Source: Amphibalanus amphitrite (lineage: Eukaryota; Arthropoda; Thecostraca; Balanomorpha; Balanidae). Taken from it: DNA of 64,000 bases. The stretch's first letter is position 1; every line of letters starts with the position of its first letter. The stretch is from assembly GCF_019059575.1 (NCBI RefSeq), contig NW_024881842.1, forward strand, positions 62,001 to 126,000, given 5' to 3'. The position numbers and the translations under genes are program-made. The notes under the pieces are model-generated. The model had not been told where the DNA came from. It did no database searches and worked only from the letters and a program-made list of their open reading frames with translations. Positions 46,685-57,800 of the stretch are shown one piece after another.

Positions 46685-49600
46685 ACAACAACAACAACAA
46701 CAACCATTTATTTAGAGACAAAGTTGTCGACAGTGGTGTTATGGGGAGATGGCACAAAGGCCCACAGCCTATCACTAGGCACCATCCCCCACCCGGTTTG
46801 GTCATGTTAGCTTAGTCCTGGCCATTATATCGAGCAGCGACTGAAAGTTATACCGAGCTCCAACCAAGAAAAATCAAACAAGTAAACAAGAAATGAAATG
46901 AATACATTAGAACCGTTCAGCACATTTATGAATTATTAGAACCGTTTCGTGTCCAATAGGTATTTTTGGAAAAGGAACGCTACCCTCCGGGAGCAGTTCA
47001 ATGTGTTAGTGTTAGTGCCGTATATGAGTGTATCGTGTTGTTCAGTAGATGTGAGGTGATTGAAGTTCCTGCCAAGTACAGTTGATATGCTTTGGAAAAG
47101 GTTTTGTCTGATTGTCGTGTATAGTGGGCAGTGTATTGTGAAGTGCATAGTAGTTTCTGTTTTGTGACCGCACCGGCAGTGTGGATGAGGATGTTTTTGT
47201 ATTTTAAATAAGTGTGCGTTTAGCCCCGAGTTCCCTAATCTGAGTTGTGTGTGTAATGTGTTTCCACGTTTACTGCCCATTGTATTAAATTGTGGTGGCC
47301 TCTTTGCCCCAAGTGCTTCCGCGAGCTCTCTCTTGAATGTGTGTTGGGTTTCCTGAGACCTTATGTGTGCTGGTAGCTTGTTCCATTTCCTAGCGGTGTT
47401 GGGTAAGAATGACTTTTGAAACTGTGTGGTTTTGTTTTGAGGTAAGGTAAGTGAGGTCGAGTTTCTTAATGTTCTGGTGGTGTCAGCGTGTCGGTGATTG
47501 GGAAGTTCTGTTTTTATGTACTCTGGGACAGAGATACATTTGTAGAGGTGCCAAAGTAGCGTCAATCGGTGAATTTCTCGTCTCGTTGTTAGTCGGTCCC
47601 AGCCAAGTTCTAGTCTAAGTTTGTCGTTGGAAGTGCTAAAGTATGCTCCTGTAATAAGCCTTGCGGCACGGTTTTGTAATGTCTCAAGTCTTCGTTCGTC
47701 ATAAGCCGTCAGATGTCCGTCAAAAATGGCGTCACAATAGTCGAAGTGTGGTCGTACATACGTCAAGTATATCTTCTCTATAACAGGGCGTGGCAAAAAG
47801 GGGGCAATTGCATAGAGTGGGCTTAGTGCTGTGTTTACTTTTCGTATTATTTCATTTACGTGTTTGTGGAATCTAAGGTCACTTGAAAAAGTCAGTCCCA
47901 AATGTTTGTGTGAGTCAGTCATTGGTATTGTCTGTCCAGCAAAAGTCAGGGTTAACAGGGGACGGGAAGGGTTGTTGCTGAAGGTTTGACAGACAGTTTT
48001 TGCAGGGCTGAATGTGATGGCCCACTGTCTTCCATACTCTTCAATAAGGTTGAGGTCGCGTTGCATGGAATTTTGCACATTGAGTTTGTTGTGTGAGGTA
48101 TATGGTGAAAAAAGCGAAATATCGTCAGCGTAAAGCAAAGCGGTATTTTCTGTTTTGTCGGCTAGTCCGTTAAGGTATAGGATTGCTAGTAAAGGTCCAA
48201 GAATTGAGCCTTGTGGACATCCGGTATTTATTGTCTGTAGGGTCGATGCTGAATTTCCTATTTTTACCATATGTTGTCTGTCAGTAAGATATGATTTGAG
48301 CCAGTCGTGCACTTTGTCAGTAATGTGGAAGTCCGTTTTGCATTTATAAAGAAGTCCAGCGTGCCATATTTTGTCAAAATATTTACTGATGTCAAGGTAT
48401 ACTGTCATAAAGTGTTGTCCCTGGTCAAGTGATTTGTACATGTTGTGTGTAATGTGGGCTAGTTGGAGTTGAGTGCTGTGGTGAGGTCGGTATCCACTCT
48501 GCTTGTCAGAGAGAAGTCGATTGGTCGTAATATGTTCATATATCCTGTTGAAAATGATTCGTTCCATTATTTTTGATAGGGATGAAAGGAGGCTGATGGG
48601 GCGATAGTTGATCGGATTTGATGCAGAACCTTTGTTTTTGAAGATGGGAGTGATATTTGCAATTTTCCATGAGCGGGGAAATGTTGCAGTTTCTAGAGAT
48701 TTGTTTAACAACTTAGTGAGAGGTTCGTATATTAAGATAGCAGACAGCTTTAGTATTCTGGCAGGCAGTTTGTCAGGACCAGTGGATTTATGCATATCTA
48801 ATGTATTGAGGAGTTTAAGGACTTCTTCTTTTTCCACAATAATGTTACTTAACGTTGGTACCAATGTTGGATTTGTGTTCGGTTCTGGGTCTGGTAACAT
48901 TGGGGTGTTGTCAAGTTGTGTTTGAGAGGCAAAGAAGTTATTCAAAAGGTCAGCTTTTTGTTGCTCGTCAGTTACTGTGTTTCCGTCAGTATTGTCCAGA
49001 GGTGGAATCCTTGCTCTGTGTCTGTTTCCTGTCAGAGTCTTCAATGTCTTGTGGTACTTAAATGGATTGTGCTTCAGGTTCAATAGTTTGTCGGCTGTTG
49101 TTTGGATGTAAAGTTTTCGTTGTTGTTTGTTTATAAAGGTTACATAATTCCTCTGCTGTCTCCATAGGTCCCAGTCCAAGGTTGTCTGTCGTTTTTGTGC
49201 AAGTCTAAAAAGTCTGTCCCTTTTCCTCATGCTATTTTTTAAATGGTTGGTCATCCATGGTTTATCTTTGCTGCTGAAGTGCACTGTTTTAGTAGGAATG
49301 GCTATAGAGGCTGCTTCTAATATTGCAGATGTGAACTTTTCAGTAGCAGTATTAATGTCACCTTCCAGCAATGTATCCCAATTGGTGTTAATTAGTTGTT
49401 CTGTCATTTTGTCAGCATCTAGCTTGTCATAATCCCAGATGGTGACTGCATTTTTTGATGTTTTTTGGGGGGCTGGAATGTTCAAAGTGGCAAAAACTGG
49501 GTAATGATCAAGGGTTGAGAATGGTGGAAGTATGCCGAAATCTGATATAAGCTGTGTGTCATTGGTTACTATCAAGTCTCTTAGATTGGCCACTTGAGCT

Positions 49601-50700
49601 GTTACTCTGGTAGGTTGGTTGATTAATTGTGTCAATCCAAGTGTGTCAAATGTTTCTGCAAGTCTTATGTCAAAGAGAGTTATGCCACTGTTTGCTGTAA
49701 GCACCTGATTTAGGTATATGTTTCCAGAGTTAAAGTCACCAAGTAGTATTATTGATGATGGTGAAAAGAGCTGTGCAGAGATTATGCTATCAGCTAGCCT
49801 GTCCGTGAAATCTTTAAGACGTTCAGAGGAGAGGTTTGGAGGCAGATAGAGGCAGCATGTCAGTATTTTATGTCCATTGCTCTTTACCATTGTCCAGACC
49901 CATTCTTCTCCATCTAGCTCAAGCTCAGGGATTCTGGTGGCTGAAATATTTTGTCGAATGTATGTAGCTGTTCCTCCCCCATGTCTAGTTCTGTTATTTA
50001 ACAATGGTGCTTGGAAGTGTGGTATTTCATAAAGGCTGGGATGCACTGTGTCACTGAGTTTTGTTTCTGTCAGCATAAGCACATCAATATTGTTCAAGCT
50101 CGTGAAGAAAGTGAGTTCATCTAGTTTTCCAGGTGCCGTTATACTGTTGATATTGACATGACAGATTTTGATTTTGTCATCGTGCAGTACTGGCCCTGGG
50201 TTTGGTTCTATCCCTGCAATTAGAAGGAGAGTCAAAGCAGTAATGAGTGTAATTCTACCTAATTTTTTCCACTGTGATATGCTGCAGTTGTGTATTATGT
50301 CTTTGTGTGTGGTTTGGTGTTTGTGTGTTGTTTGGTGTTGCTGAATTGTGAGTGTGTAGCATTGTAGGGAGTGACTGTGATGTGATGTACAGTGATTGAG
50401 TGCTCCACGGAGGGTAGGTTTCCCAATTAAGTCAGATATAGAAACTGGCTCAAGGGAGGAGCAGGGTAGTAAATACAGGTTTATCTGCTGCACTATAGCA
50501 ATGATATTAATCAAAAACCAGGCTGTGACATTCAGACACCAGTTGAGTGTTGGATAATAGCTGAAGGCTGGCAACATGCCTAACATGGTAAATAATCGGC
50601 TGACAATGTAACAACACATATATAATCGGTGTAGCAGAAAACAAACATATGACATACTGATAAAAAGCAACTAAGTGGATAATTAAATAAAATCATTGTC
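46685..50700 (-). mobile_element. Near full-length LINE with (GTT)n tail
   Basis: The minus-strand element ends in a short GTT repeat (ACA on the plus strand, 46685-46704), as CR1/L2-group LINEs with simple-repeat tails do. A 3' untranslated region of about 230 bp precedes the tail. The 5' boundary cannot be fixed by eye, so 50700 is approximate. I could not establish a target duplication. The uninterrupted coding frame indicates a recent insertion. Confidence 0.85.
46936..50670 (-). CDS. LINE ORF2: endonuclease and reverse transcriptase, 1244 aa
   Basis: Encodes the enzyme for target-primed reverse transcription. Residues 1-75 are strongly hydrophobic, with two or three possible membrane segments. 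After a His/Thr/Gln-rich linker a second hydrophobic run (140-152) leads into GIEPNPGP at 153-160, a 2A-like motif. An apurinic-type endonuclease starts near 166 (KICHVNINS), with LMLTETKL, LLGDFNSG and LDHYPVF as the catalytic blocks. The reverse transcriptase follows: NYRPISLLSSLSKIMERI, VYLDISKYFDKIWH (first Asp), GCPQGSILGP, and YADD. The C-terminus has a CRCGHKTETTMHFTIHCPLY zinc-type motif and ends at 1244. The motifs fit the CR1/L2/Jockey group. The first Met may lie in the untranslated leader, and the true start could be further in. Confidence 0.93.
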   Translation of the reverse strand: MLFISMSYVCFLLHRLYMCCYIVSRLFTMLGMLPAFSYYPTLNWCLNVTAWFLINIIAIVQQINLYLLPCSSLEPVSISDLIGKPTLRGALNHCTSHHSHSLQCYTLTIQQHQTTHKHQTTHKDIIHNCSISQWKKLGRITLITALTLLLIAGIEPNPGPVLHDDKIKICHVNINSITAPGKLDELTFFTSLNNIDVLMLTETKLSDTVHPSLYEIPHFQAPLLNNRTRHGGGTATYIRQNISATRIPELELDGEEWVWTMVKSNGHKILTCCLYLPPNLSSERLKDFTDRLADSIISAQLFSPSSIILLGDFNSGNIYLNQVLTANSGITLFDIRLAETFDTLGLTQLINQPTRVTAQVANLRDLIVTNDTQLISDFGILPPFSTLDHYPVFATLNIPAPQKTSKNAVTIWDYDKLDADKMTEQLINTNWDTLLEGDINTATEKFTSAILEAASIAIPTKTVHFSSKDKPWMTNHLKNSMRKRDRLFRLAQKRQTTLDWDLWRQQRNYVTFINKQQRKLYIQTTADKLLNLKHNPFKYHKTLKTLTGNRHRARIPPLDNTDGNTVTDEQQKADLLNNFFASQTQLDNTPMLPDPEPNTNPTLVPTLSNIIVEKEEVLKLLNTLDMHKSTGPDKLPARILKLSAILIYEPLTKLLNKSLETATFPRSWKIANITPIFKNKGSASNPINYRPISLLSSLSKIMERIIFNRIYEHITTNRLLSDKQSGYRPHHSTQLQLAHITHNMYKSLDQGQHFMTVYLDISKYFDKIWHAGLLYKCKTDFHITDKVHDWLKSYLTDRQHMVKIGNSASTLQTINTGCPQGSILGPLLAILYLNGLADKTENTALLYADDISLFSPYTSHNKLNVQNSMQRDLNLIEEYGRQWAITFSPAKTVCQTFSNNPSRPLLTLTFAGQTIPMTDSHKHLGLTFSSDLRFHKHVNEIIRKVNTALSPLYAIAPFLPRPVIEKIYLTYVRPHFDYCDAIFDGHLTAYDERRLETLQNRAARLITGAYFSTSNDKLRLELGWDRLTTRREIHRLTLLWHLYKCISVPEYIKTELPNHRHADTTRTLRNSTSLTLPQNKTTQFQKSFLPNTARKWNKLPAHIRSQETQHTFKRELAEALGAKRPPQFNTMGSKRGNTLHTQLRLGNSGLNAHLFKIQKHPHPHCRCGHKTETTMHFTIHCPLYTTIRQNLFQSISTVLGRNFNHLTSTEQHDTLIYGTNTNTLNCSRRVAFLFQKYLLDTKRF

Positions 50701-51059
50701 ATCAAATCATTGTTGAATGCAAATATGCAAATGAGAAAATACAAACACATTACAGGTAACTATTATCAATAACTAGGTAACAAAATAACGTACATGTAAT
50801 TAATACAAGATAAATCAAACTAAGCATTGCTAAATGGCTCGTAAGTAAGCGCAATACTTCTCAATCAATGGCCGAAGTCCATATGTCCATGACAGACCAA
50901 CATGAACCTAACATGAACGAACCCACTGTCATCCCCACCAGCTCCATATGTTCACTTCCCACCCTTCCAAACCCAGCCCATTGCGATGTCAATGACCGGT
51001 AATTCTGTAACCGTGGTTTGGTGCTACGCTATTGTGAGCCGCTGCATTTCCCCGATATT
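50701..51059. other. AT-rich stretch, possibly the LINE 5' leader
   Basis: No gene is seen. Part of this may be the 5' untranslated region of the LINE, but no boundary is visible. Confidence 0.4.
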
Positions 51060-51628
51060 AAAGCATTGCGGCACAGTATCGCGAACCTGCCAGGCGGCTG
51101 CGGGCGCTGCCCGAGGCTGAGCGGCGGCACTCGGCTGCACTGGGACCAAATCGACTCTTTCGACCGTGACATTCAGCTCTGGCGCCCAGTCTCCACAGTT
51201 TAAACACCCTGGCACCGGTGGCCCTGTGCGGCCACCCCCGGCCGAGGCGGGTTCGACCCGAATCCCGCCTGTGTGCCCGCTGGAATTCGCCTCGCAGCCC
51301 GACTGCTCGCCGGCGTTCCTTCACGCCAGCAGGGCCGGCGGCGCGCGGCGGCCGGCGCTCCCATTGGTCGACGGCGCCCACGTGACCAGGTAGGAAGCGG
51401 CAGATGGTTCGGCGCCGGCCGGCCGCCAGTCCGCCTCGGGAGCGCGTGGTGACGGGAGGGGTGCCGAACCGTGGGGTGTGTGTCGCGACGACCGGCGCGC
51501 AGAGTGAACTGGGTCGAACGGCAGCGGTGATCTACAGCGAGGGGTCAGACCAGTGTGAGTCACAGTGAGCGCGGTGCCGTACGACATACCGAACTTTGGA
51601 GTGCAGCTGCTTATGGTTACCTTTCCAA
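51060..51628 (+). promoter_or_regulatory. CpG-rich segment with candidate first exon end
   Basis: Dense in CpG, with a CCATTGG box (51360-51366) and a CCCACGTGACC E-box (51378-51388). Downstream, an ATG at 51613-51615 is followed by a strong splice-donor word CAAGTAAGT with GT at 51629-51630. The arrangement could be a promoter and a first exon with a very short coding start. No second exon is recognised, so this is speculative. Confidence 0.25.
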
Positions 51629-52940
51629 GTAAGTTTCACATTTTTTCGTGCAGATTTTCCTTACCATGTCCCCGCTGAAATGCATGAAAGTTTCTATTTA
51701 TAAGATCACTGACTTCTCTGAAGGCTGGCTTTCTGGAAAATATGACCCCCGAGTTTCGATCGATCATTTGGACGTTGCGTGACCACTTCTAATGGAGTCA
51801 ATGTGTTGGTGGCGTGAGCTCTTCCCAAGTCGCTGAGCCGGCATTGCTGCCCTGAAGAGGCCACTTTCTGACCAATCCGCTGCGCCACGGCCAGCTCACG
51901 TACTCCCCACTCAGCTGCTATAAATCAAATCAAAACTCGCTAGAATTTCACACCCATGTCATCTTTCAACGTCTTCAATTCCTGTCACTCCAGTTCCTTA
52001 CACGTCTTTTGCAGGCGGGCCAACGCCCGCAGAAGCGTTTAGCTTCACTTCCACGGAATTTTCTTCCTCTGTTTCTGCAATTTACATGCAAGCGAGTGCA
52101 GTTATGGCACTTGCGCCACGGCACCGTTGCCGCCACAAGTGGCCAATTTGACGGGAGACCAGTGTGGTTCGGTGGCCAGGAAATTGACACGCTTTGTGAT
52201 GTCAGGGCGAGGTGAAACCGCTCAGCAGCAGTTAACATACCCAGTAAGAGCGGATCCATTGATGCATGATCGGTCGGTCACGCCGCAGCATGACGCCGTG
52301 CCGCCGTGTGTCATATCCAAGTCAAATTGAGTTAGAGGAGACGGGCCTCATCTCCAACGCCAGCAGTTGAAAGACTGACAGGCAGACAACAGTTATACTA
52401 TCGGACAGACCAGTAGAAAAGTCAGCGGCTTGGCCAGCAGACCAACCAGCTAGAGGAAAACTATCAGTTTCAATCAGAATGTGCATACAATCCGAATATA
52501 ATGACGATCGTAACCAGACCAGCAGTTCGTCCAAAAAAATCAAACTGACCAGCATATAGGCCAGCTTGCGAGCAAACAGGAAGGCACGCGACTCAGCAGC
52601 TCAGCCGGCAGCCCATCAGGCACCCCCAGAGTTGTCGGGAGGCTGCGGAGTTGGGCCCCGGGCTGTTTTTTAGCAGAGTCTGACCGCCGTAAGATGCCAT
52701 CAGTGGGTGTCCCTGAACTGGGAACCACTGCGGTGCGGATGTCAAACGCTGGACGCTGCACACAGGAGACCATGCTGGGTTGTGCCACGCCTGACGCTTG
52801 CTGCGATAGGTGTTTCATTAACGTCGGTTGGCTGTGCTATTTAGGAGTAATTCTCAACAAAAGGTATTCAAAAGCTGATGTCCATGGCTGTGACACTGAC
52901 CGGCAGCTAATGCCGAGTGTTCTGCCTCACCCCACGTGGA
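51629..52940. other. Non-coding stretch, nothing recognised
   Basis: Only short overlapping frames. If the exon at 51613 is real this would be intron. Confidence 0.4.
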
Positions 52941-53300
52941 CAGTGGTTAGCAGTATCCTTACTAAACGGTGGGCCTAGCCGCTGCTGCTGTAGCGGACAA
53001 ACAGTCCTCTCCCTCTCCTCCGCTCTTCCCACTCTCCTACCCTCCCCTCCGTCCCCACGGCCGCCCAAAAGCCGCCCCCTGCCGCCCGGTCCTTTCAGTC
53101 GGTGTGAGGGGCCGACCGACCATCGCGCCGCCATGGTATCTGACACCGTCCGAGCCCGCCGATCGGCCTGGGACGAGCGGCTGGGGTCGGGACGGGGCCG
53201 ACCGGAGGGACGCAGGGGAGTGGGGAGGACCCACGAGGGACGAGCGGCCGAGTTTACCAGCCCTCTCCGGCGCGGCCAGTGAAGCGGGGTCGAGTTAGCA
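52941..53300. other. CpG-rich segment
   Basis: Long overlapping Pro/Arg/Ser-rich frames occur on both strands, the pattern expected from base composition. No domain is recognised in any of them. Confidence 0.4.
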
Positions 53301-54840
53301 GGCGCTGACACACAGCCTTTGATCGGCTCCGCGCCAGGTGGGGATCGGCCGGATCGCGGGATAGGGTAACCCGAGCTAGAGAAGGGTGATACGAGCCGAA
53401 ATTGACAGGAGGCGAGACGAGACGAGAGAGCGAGACGAGATATTGGGCTAGTTCAAGGCAGGATGAGTATAGTGATAAGAGGACAACCGTAAAGACAATA
53501 ATGTTGGTAAGCGCGACGACCTGAAGACGTTGACGATTGTTGAAGATGGCTTTATTTATTCGTTTCCCTCTAAAAGGATATAGTCTGTTCGATTAGATAT
53601 AATTAATACTTGGAAACAGCTTAGCGCTTTAGTAAGCAAATGTCTTGCCTCGGTAAAACTAATGACCTCTGTATAATTGCGAGTTTCTGTGGACAAAGTT
53701 TCGTGACAACTTTAATCCTTGGACCCTTATTACTTCAGAATTGATGGGCTTCTAGAGGACAGAAGTGCGAGAAGCTTTTGCGTTTCAGAGGAATTTTAAG
53801 CATAAATCCCGATCACGAAATGATCTACATGCGTCACGTGTATATTTCTTGCTAGCAAGTGAAACTGGCCGTCACCACGCACGATTCAAACGTTTGATCT
53901 CTTTCTTTACGCAAAAATAAACCATTGATCTATCGATTGTAAAAGTCGTCAGTAGCATCCTTTCATGTGGGTATCCACTTAGGAACTTTGGCACAACTTC
54001 AGCTCACACAAACCGGTCGTTAGATTCCTTCTTTCAACTGCCGTTTAGAGTTCCCGTAACCAATAAATCACACTCAACTGCTCGACTGTCGACGGCCTAA
54101 CTAGCATTCTGTGTCATCGTCCTGGCCAACCTGCAATTGCCCGGGGGACAGGTCGTCGAGCCGGCCGATCGACACACGCGGCCCCGGTTCTGGTCTATCG
54201 GTTCGTCGCTCCGCCGTCAGGCAGTTTGGACGAGGTCGCGTGGCGGACGCACCGCCGGAGCCCTCCCTGGTGCTCTATCGAACCGACCGTGTGCGGAACC
54301 CCGCAGAAATCAAACACTCCGATAGCGGCCAAGTCTGAAGCAGCTGAAAACTTTCCGGCTCGCCTCATGGGTTATGGGGCCGCCGGGCTATAAAGTGCCC
54401 CCTGACGCGTGCCCCACTATGTCAGCGCCGGATCCATTACTGTATTAAACAGAGCCATAGCTGGCCTGTTGTTGAAGTATTCATGGCTGGCGTATTGATC
54501 AAACTTGTGTGGGTCAGATGTTCTGTATTGGCTTGGACCGTTTCAACGTGACAAAGGGTCAACAGCCACGGAGATGAGAGCTGAAGCAACAGCAAAGGCA
54601 ATAGAGCTAGTATTTATGCTAGCTCAGAAGGGACATATTAATGTTCATTGTGCAGCATTAGCTCTGCTTCTTTGACAGAGAAGCTCATAGATCCATCAGC
54701 GCTTGGCACCCTGACCAACTGGAAACAACCAGGACCGTGCTACGAGTCTGGAAGACCCAGAATCATGTTCTCATTTCACGAGGCAGCAGCGGGCCCACCT
54801 ACTGGTCATCGCACCAACATCTGGTCACCGGCGGACCGCT
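53301..54840. other. Non-coding stretch with a TATA-like site
   Basis: About 53412-53445 is a short GAGACGA repeat. GGGCTATAAAGTGC (54386-54399) lies in GC-rich sequence with TCAG near 54422-54425, a weak core-promoter candidate. No gene is supported. Confidence 0.35.
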
Positions 54841-57800
54841 GTTCCTAGCACCCCGGGCGGGCCGCTCCGCCGCGGGCGGGAGGCCGGGCGGCGGACAGAC
54901 GGGCGGGCGGGGAGCGCGCATGGCCGCCCGATCCCCGGACCCAGATACCCACCCGTGTCGGTGGCGTCCGGTGACTGCTGTCTCCCAGCAGTGCGGACAG
55001 CGCGTCACTGTCTAATTGGATGGCGTCAGCAGCACGTTTGCAGAGCGGCGGCCAGCGGTGAGGCTCACGAGCGGCCTGTAATAGCGTCACGAGCAACTCT
55101 GAGCGGCCGCTCCCAGCCGGGGGATGTGTCTCCCCGCCGCCTGCACCCCGACCCCGCCGGGCTGAGGCCACCCCAAGCCCGCCTCGAGCCGGCAGCGAGC
55201 TCCGATCGGAATGTGATTTGCATGCGTCTGAAGCTTGTGCGGCGCGGTGTTGAGATTGGCACGCAAAGGACGGTAATCGCTGGTTTGTACCGGCATAGGA
55301 GAGTGGCCGCCGCCGTGGAGGTGGTGAATATTCGATGTTTAACGCCGCGAACTCGGTGTTTGTCCCACAGTACTGGGAGGCAGGGTGCAGTAGCACACAT
55401 TCAGTTACAGTGCACCCAAAATCACATCATGCAAAATCTGCTCTGCAAGGAGCAAACAGACTGCCTTTCCACCTATCCAGTGCTGCAGCAGGATCCCCTC
55501 GGCCGCAGCAGCAAGACACCTTCAGCAGAGCAGCAGCAGTGGTGGACCTCGCCGAGCCCCGGGGGCTGGCCTTACCGGGCAGGTCGGCGCCGCCGCGAGC
55601 CGGTCGCGAGTTATGGGTGGCTGGCGAGCTCGGCGCGGCGGGGTCGTTCATCTCACCAGCTCTGCTGCCCTCTGATCAGCTCGGCCGCCGACGGCATATC
55701 AATGCGCCCGAGGCTACACCGCGCCCACCCCTGACCTTTCTGACCTGAGAGGCAGCGCGACATGGTCAGGGATGCTGGAGGGAGCTTGCTACGCGGTATA
55801 CTGCTAATCTCTTTGGCATTAATGACATTACAGTTAACATTTTGGGGTGCTGCAAACTACTCGCATTTATCGATCAGGAATTTCCAGCAAGGAATATCAC
55901 GTTGCTAGATAATACCTCGGCACATTTAGTGATAACCTTCAACCATTTCGCGACCACTCCATGGCTTCCATGCTCTGCCCTCGCAGCGTGCGCGTTGAGG
56001 GCTTCGGTATCCCATATCCCATCCGGCCGGCCGCGCCCGAGGCCGGGTTTTTGCGGTGGGCTCTCCCCCGCAGTCCATCTGTCTCCACCGGCGCTGTTTA
56101 CCCAGCCAGGTAGCCGGCGGCGACTCCTCCCTCGCGCCCAGCCATGAATAAGCAATGATTCGTAATGTCGGCCCGCGGACGGGGTCAATCTCGGCGAGAA
56201 TTCGTCGACGGCCACCGCCGCGAGCGACGAAGCGCGAGGGAAGGCGCTGACGGTGTGGGCAAGGCGGGGCGAGCCGCCGGGCGGGTCCAAGAAGTGTTGA
56301 TCCGCCCAGCCGCTGGAGCATCGACGAGAGACGAAGTTTGCGTGGGAAATTCAACCCGAACGCGCGCTGCCACCCAATCAGACGAAAAATCCCCTGATGA
56401 AAATTTCACAGAGTAAGCCGCTTATGCGGCGGCAATTTGCGATGCGCGGATGGTTTTCGCCTCGTCGATATTGGGAAACGGCTATCGGCTGAATAGAATT
56501 TGGCTGCCGAGATTGCGCTGATCCGAGCCAAGCTTGCGTGTGCGGTTCGACGTAGCGCCGAGCAGCCGGGCGGAGAATAGAATTTCCTCGCCAGTCGTTC
56601 GCTGAAGAAGACGCATTTTATTTTCTCGGGACGTGTTGTTGGCTCCGCGCGACTGAATCATACGCGGCGGCTCGCTTTACGGTGGCTGTAAACGTCGCCG
56701 AGAAGTTTTTATGTGTATCATTGCCCGCCACGCTGGCCGTGCCGATGTCTTAATGTCGCGCCCAAGGCTGGCTTCCATGGAAGACCTAATGGGTCCATAA
56801 ACAGCGGTGCGTCGTGGGCTCCATACAGTCGGACGGAGACACGTCCGGTCCCAATCTCCGCGCCGGCCACTGGCGCTTTTACAGCCCCCAATTCGATTGG
56901 GGTGCACCGCTGGGGCGCGCCGCGTGTCGAGCCTGCCGAGGAGGGCGGGACCCTCCCTAACACACGCTCCAGTCTCGGTCCCGACCACTCCCAGTCCCAG
57001 TCCCGGTCCCTGCCGCTGGCGTCTCTCCCTGTCAGGCTTCCCTGTCTTGGCTCCTGTCTCTTCGGATGTGTCTAATTTCACGCTGGCTGCCGGCGACCCC
57101 AGGAAAACAGCGATCCTCCCCGTCCCTCCCTCTCGCGTTCTGGCCACCGAACCACACTGTATCACCCCCGGATAACGGCCCGAGCAGAGGCTGCGTGTCC
57201 TCGTGGTCACGATCCCGCCCCTTCCGCGTTGAACCGTGCGTTGCGGTTAGGTTTCTTCTAAACACGCAGTAGCTGTTGTCCCACCTGTCTCGCCGTGTCC
57301 CGGTGTCGGAGCCGATGGGCCTTGCGCGTGTCCTGTGGTCTGAACTGGCGCCCCGTGGCGGCTCGCATCGGTCATCTACCCAGAACGGAAGCCGATGTTT
57401 CTTTTTCGCCGTTCCCCGTGTGTCGTGCGCGCGGGAGGGGTTCGGTGGACGCCGGGCGGCGACTGCGGTCGAGTGGTGGTCGGCCAGCGGTCAGCGCGTG
57501 TCATGCGGTCATCGCAGCGCGACGGACGACCCCGCTGTAAGTGGTCGGACAGCGGTTCCATCCGGGGCGGTTGATGGATCGTGGAAGGACACGTGGGACT
57601 GAGGAAAGTTGGAAGGGAGGACATTGGACAGAGCGGGACCGCTAGACTGGAAATTCATTAGAGGGGCGGGCTCTTCCGCTCCGTTTGTGAAGTGGACTAT
57701 TCTAGTGACCCACGTGTGCTGGCCGGCGCCTGCTTGGAACCCGTCGGCCGGGTTCCGTTTAGAGAAAACTGACATTGATAAATCCCTCGTGTTATCTGGC

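Noticed and set aside
51236-51270. B-box-like GGTTCGACCCG
   Set aside because: It is part of a small GGGTTCGACCC palindrome in GC-rich DNA, with no A box or stem upstream.
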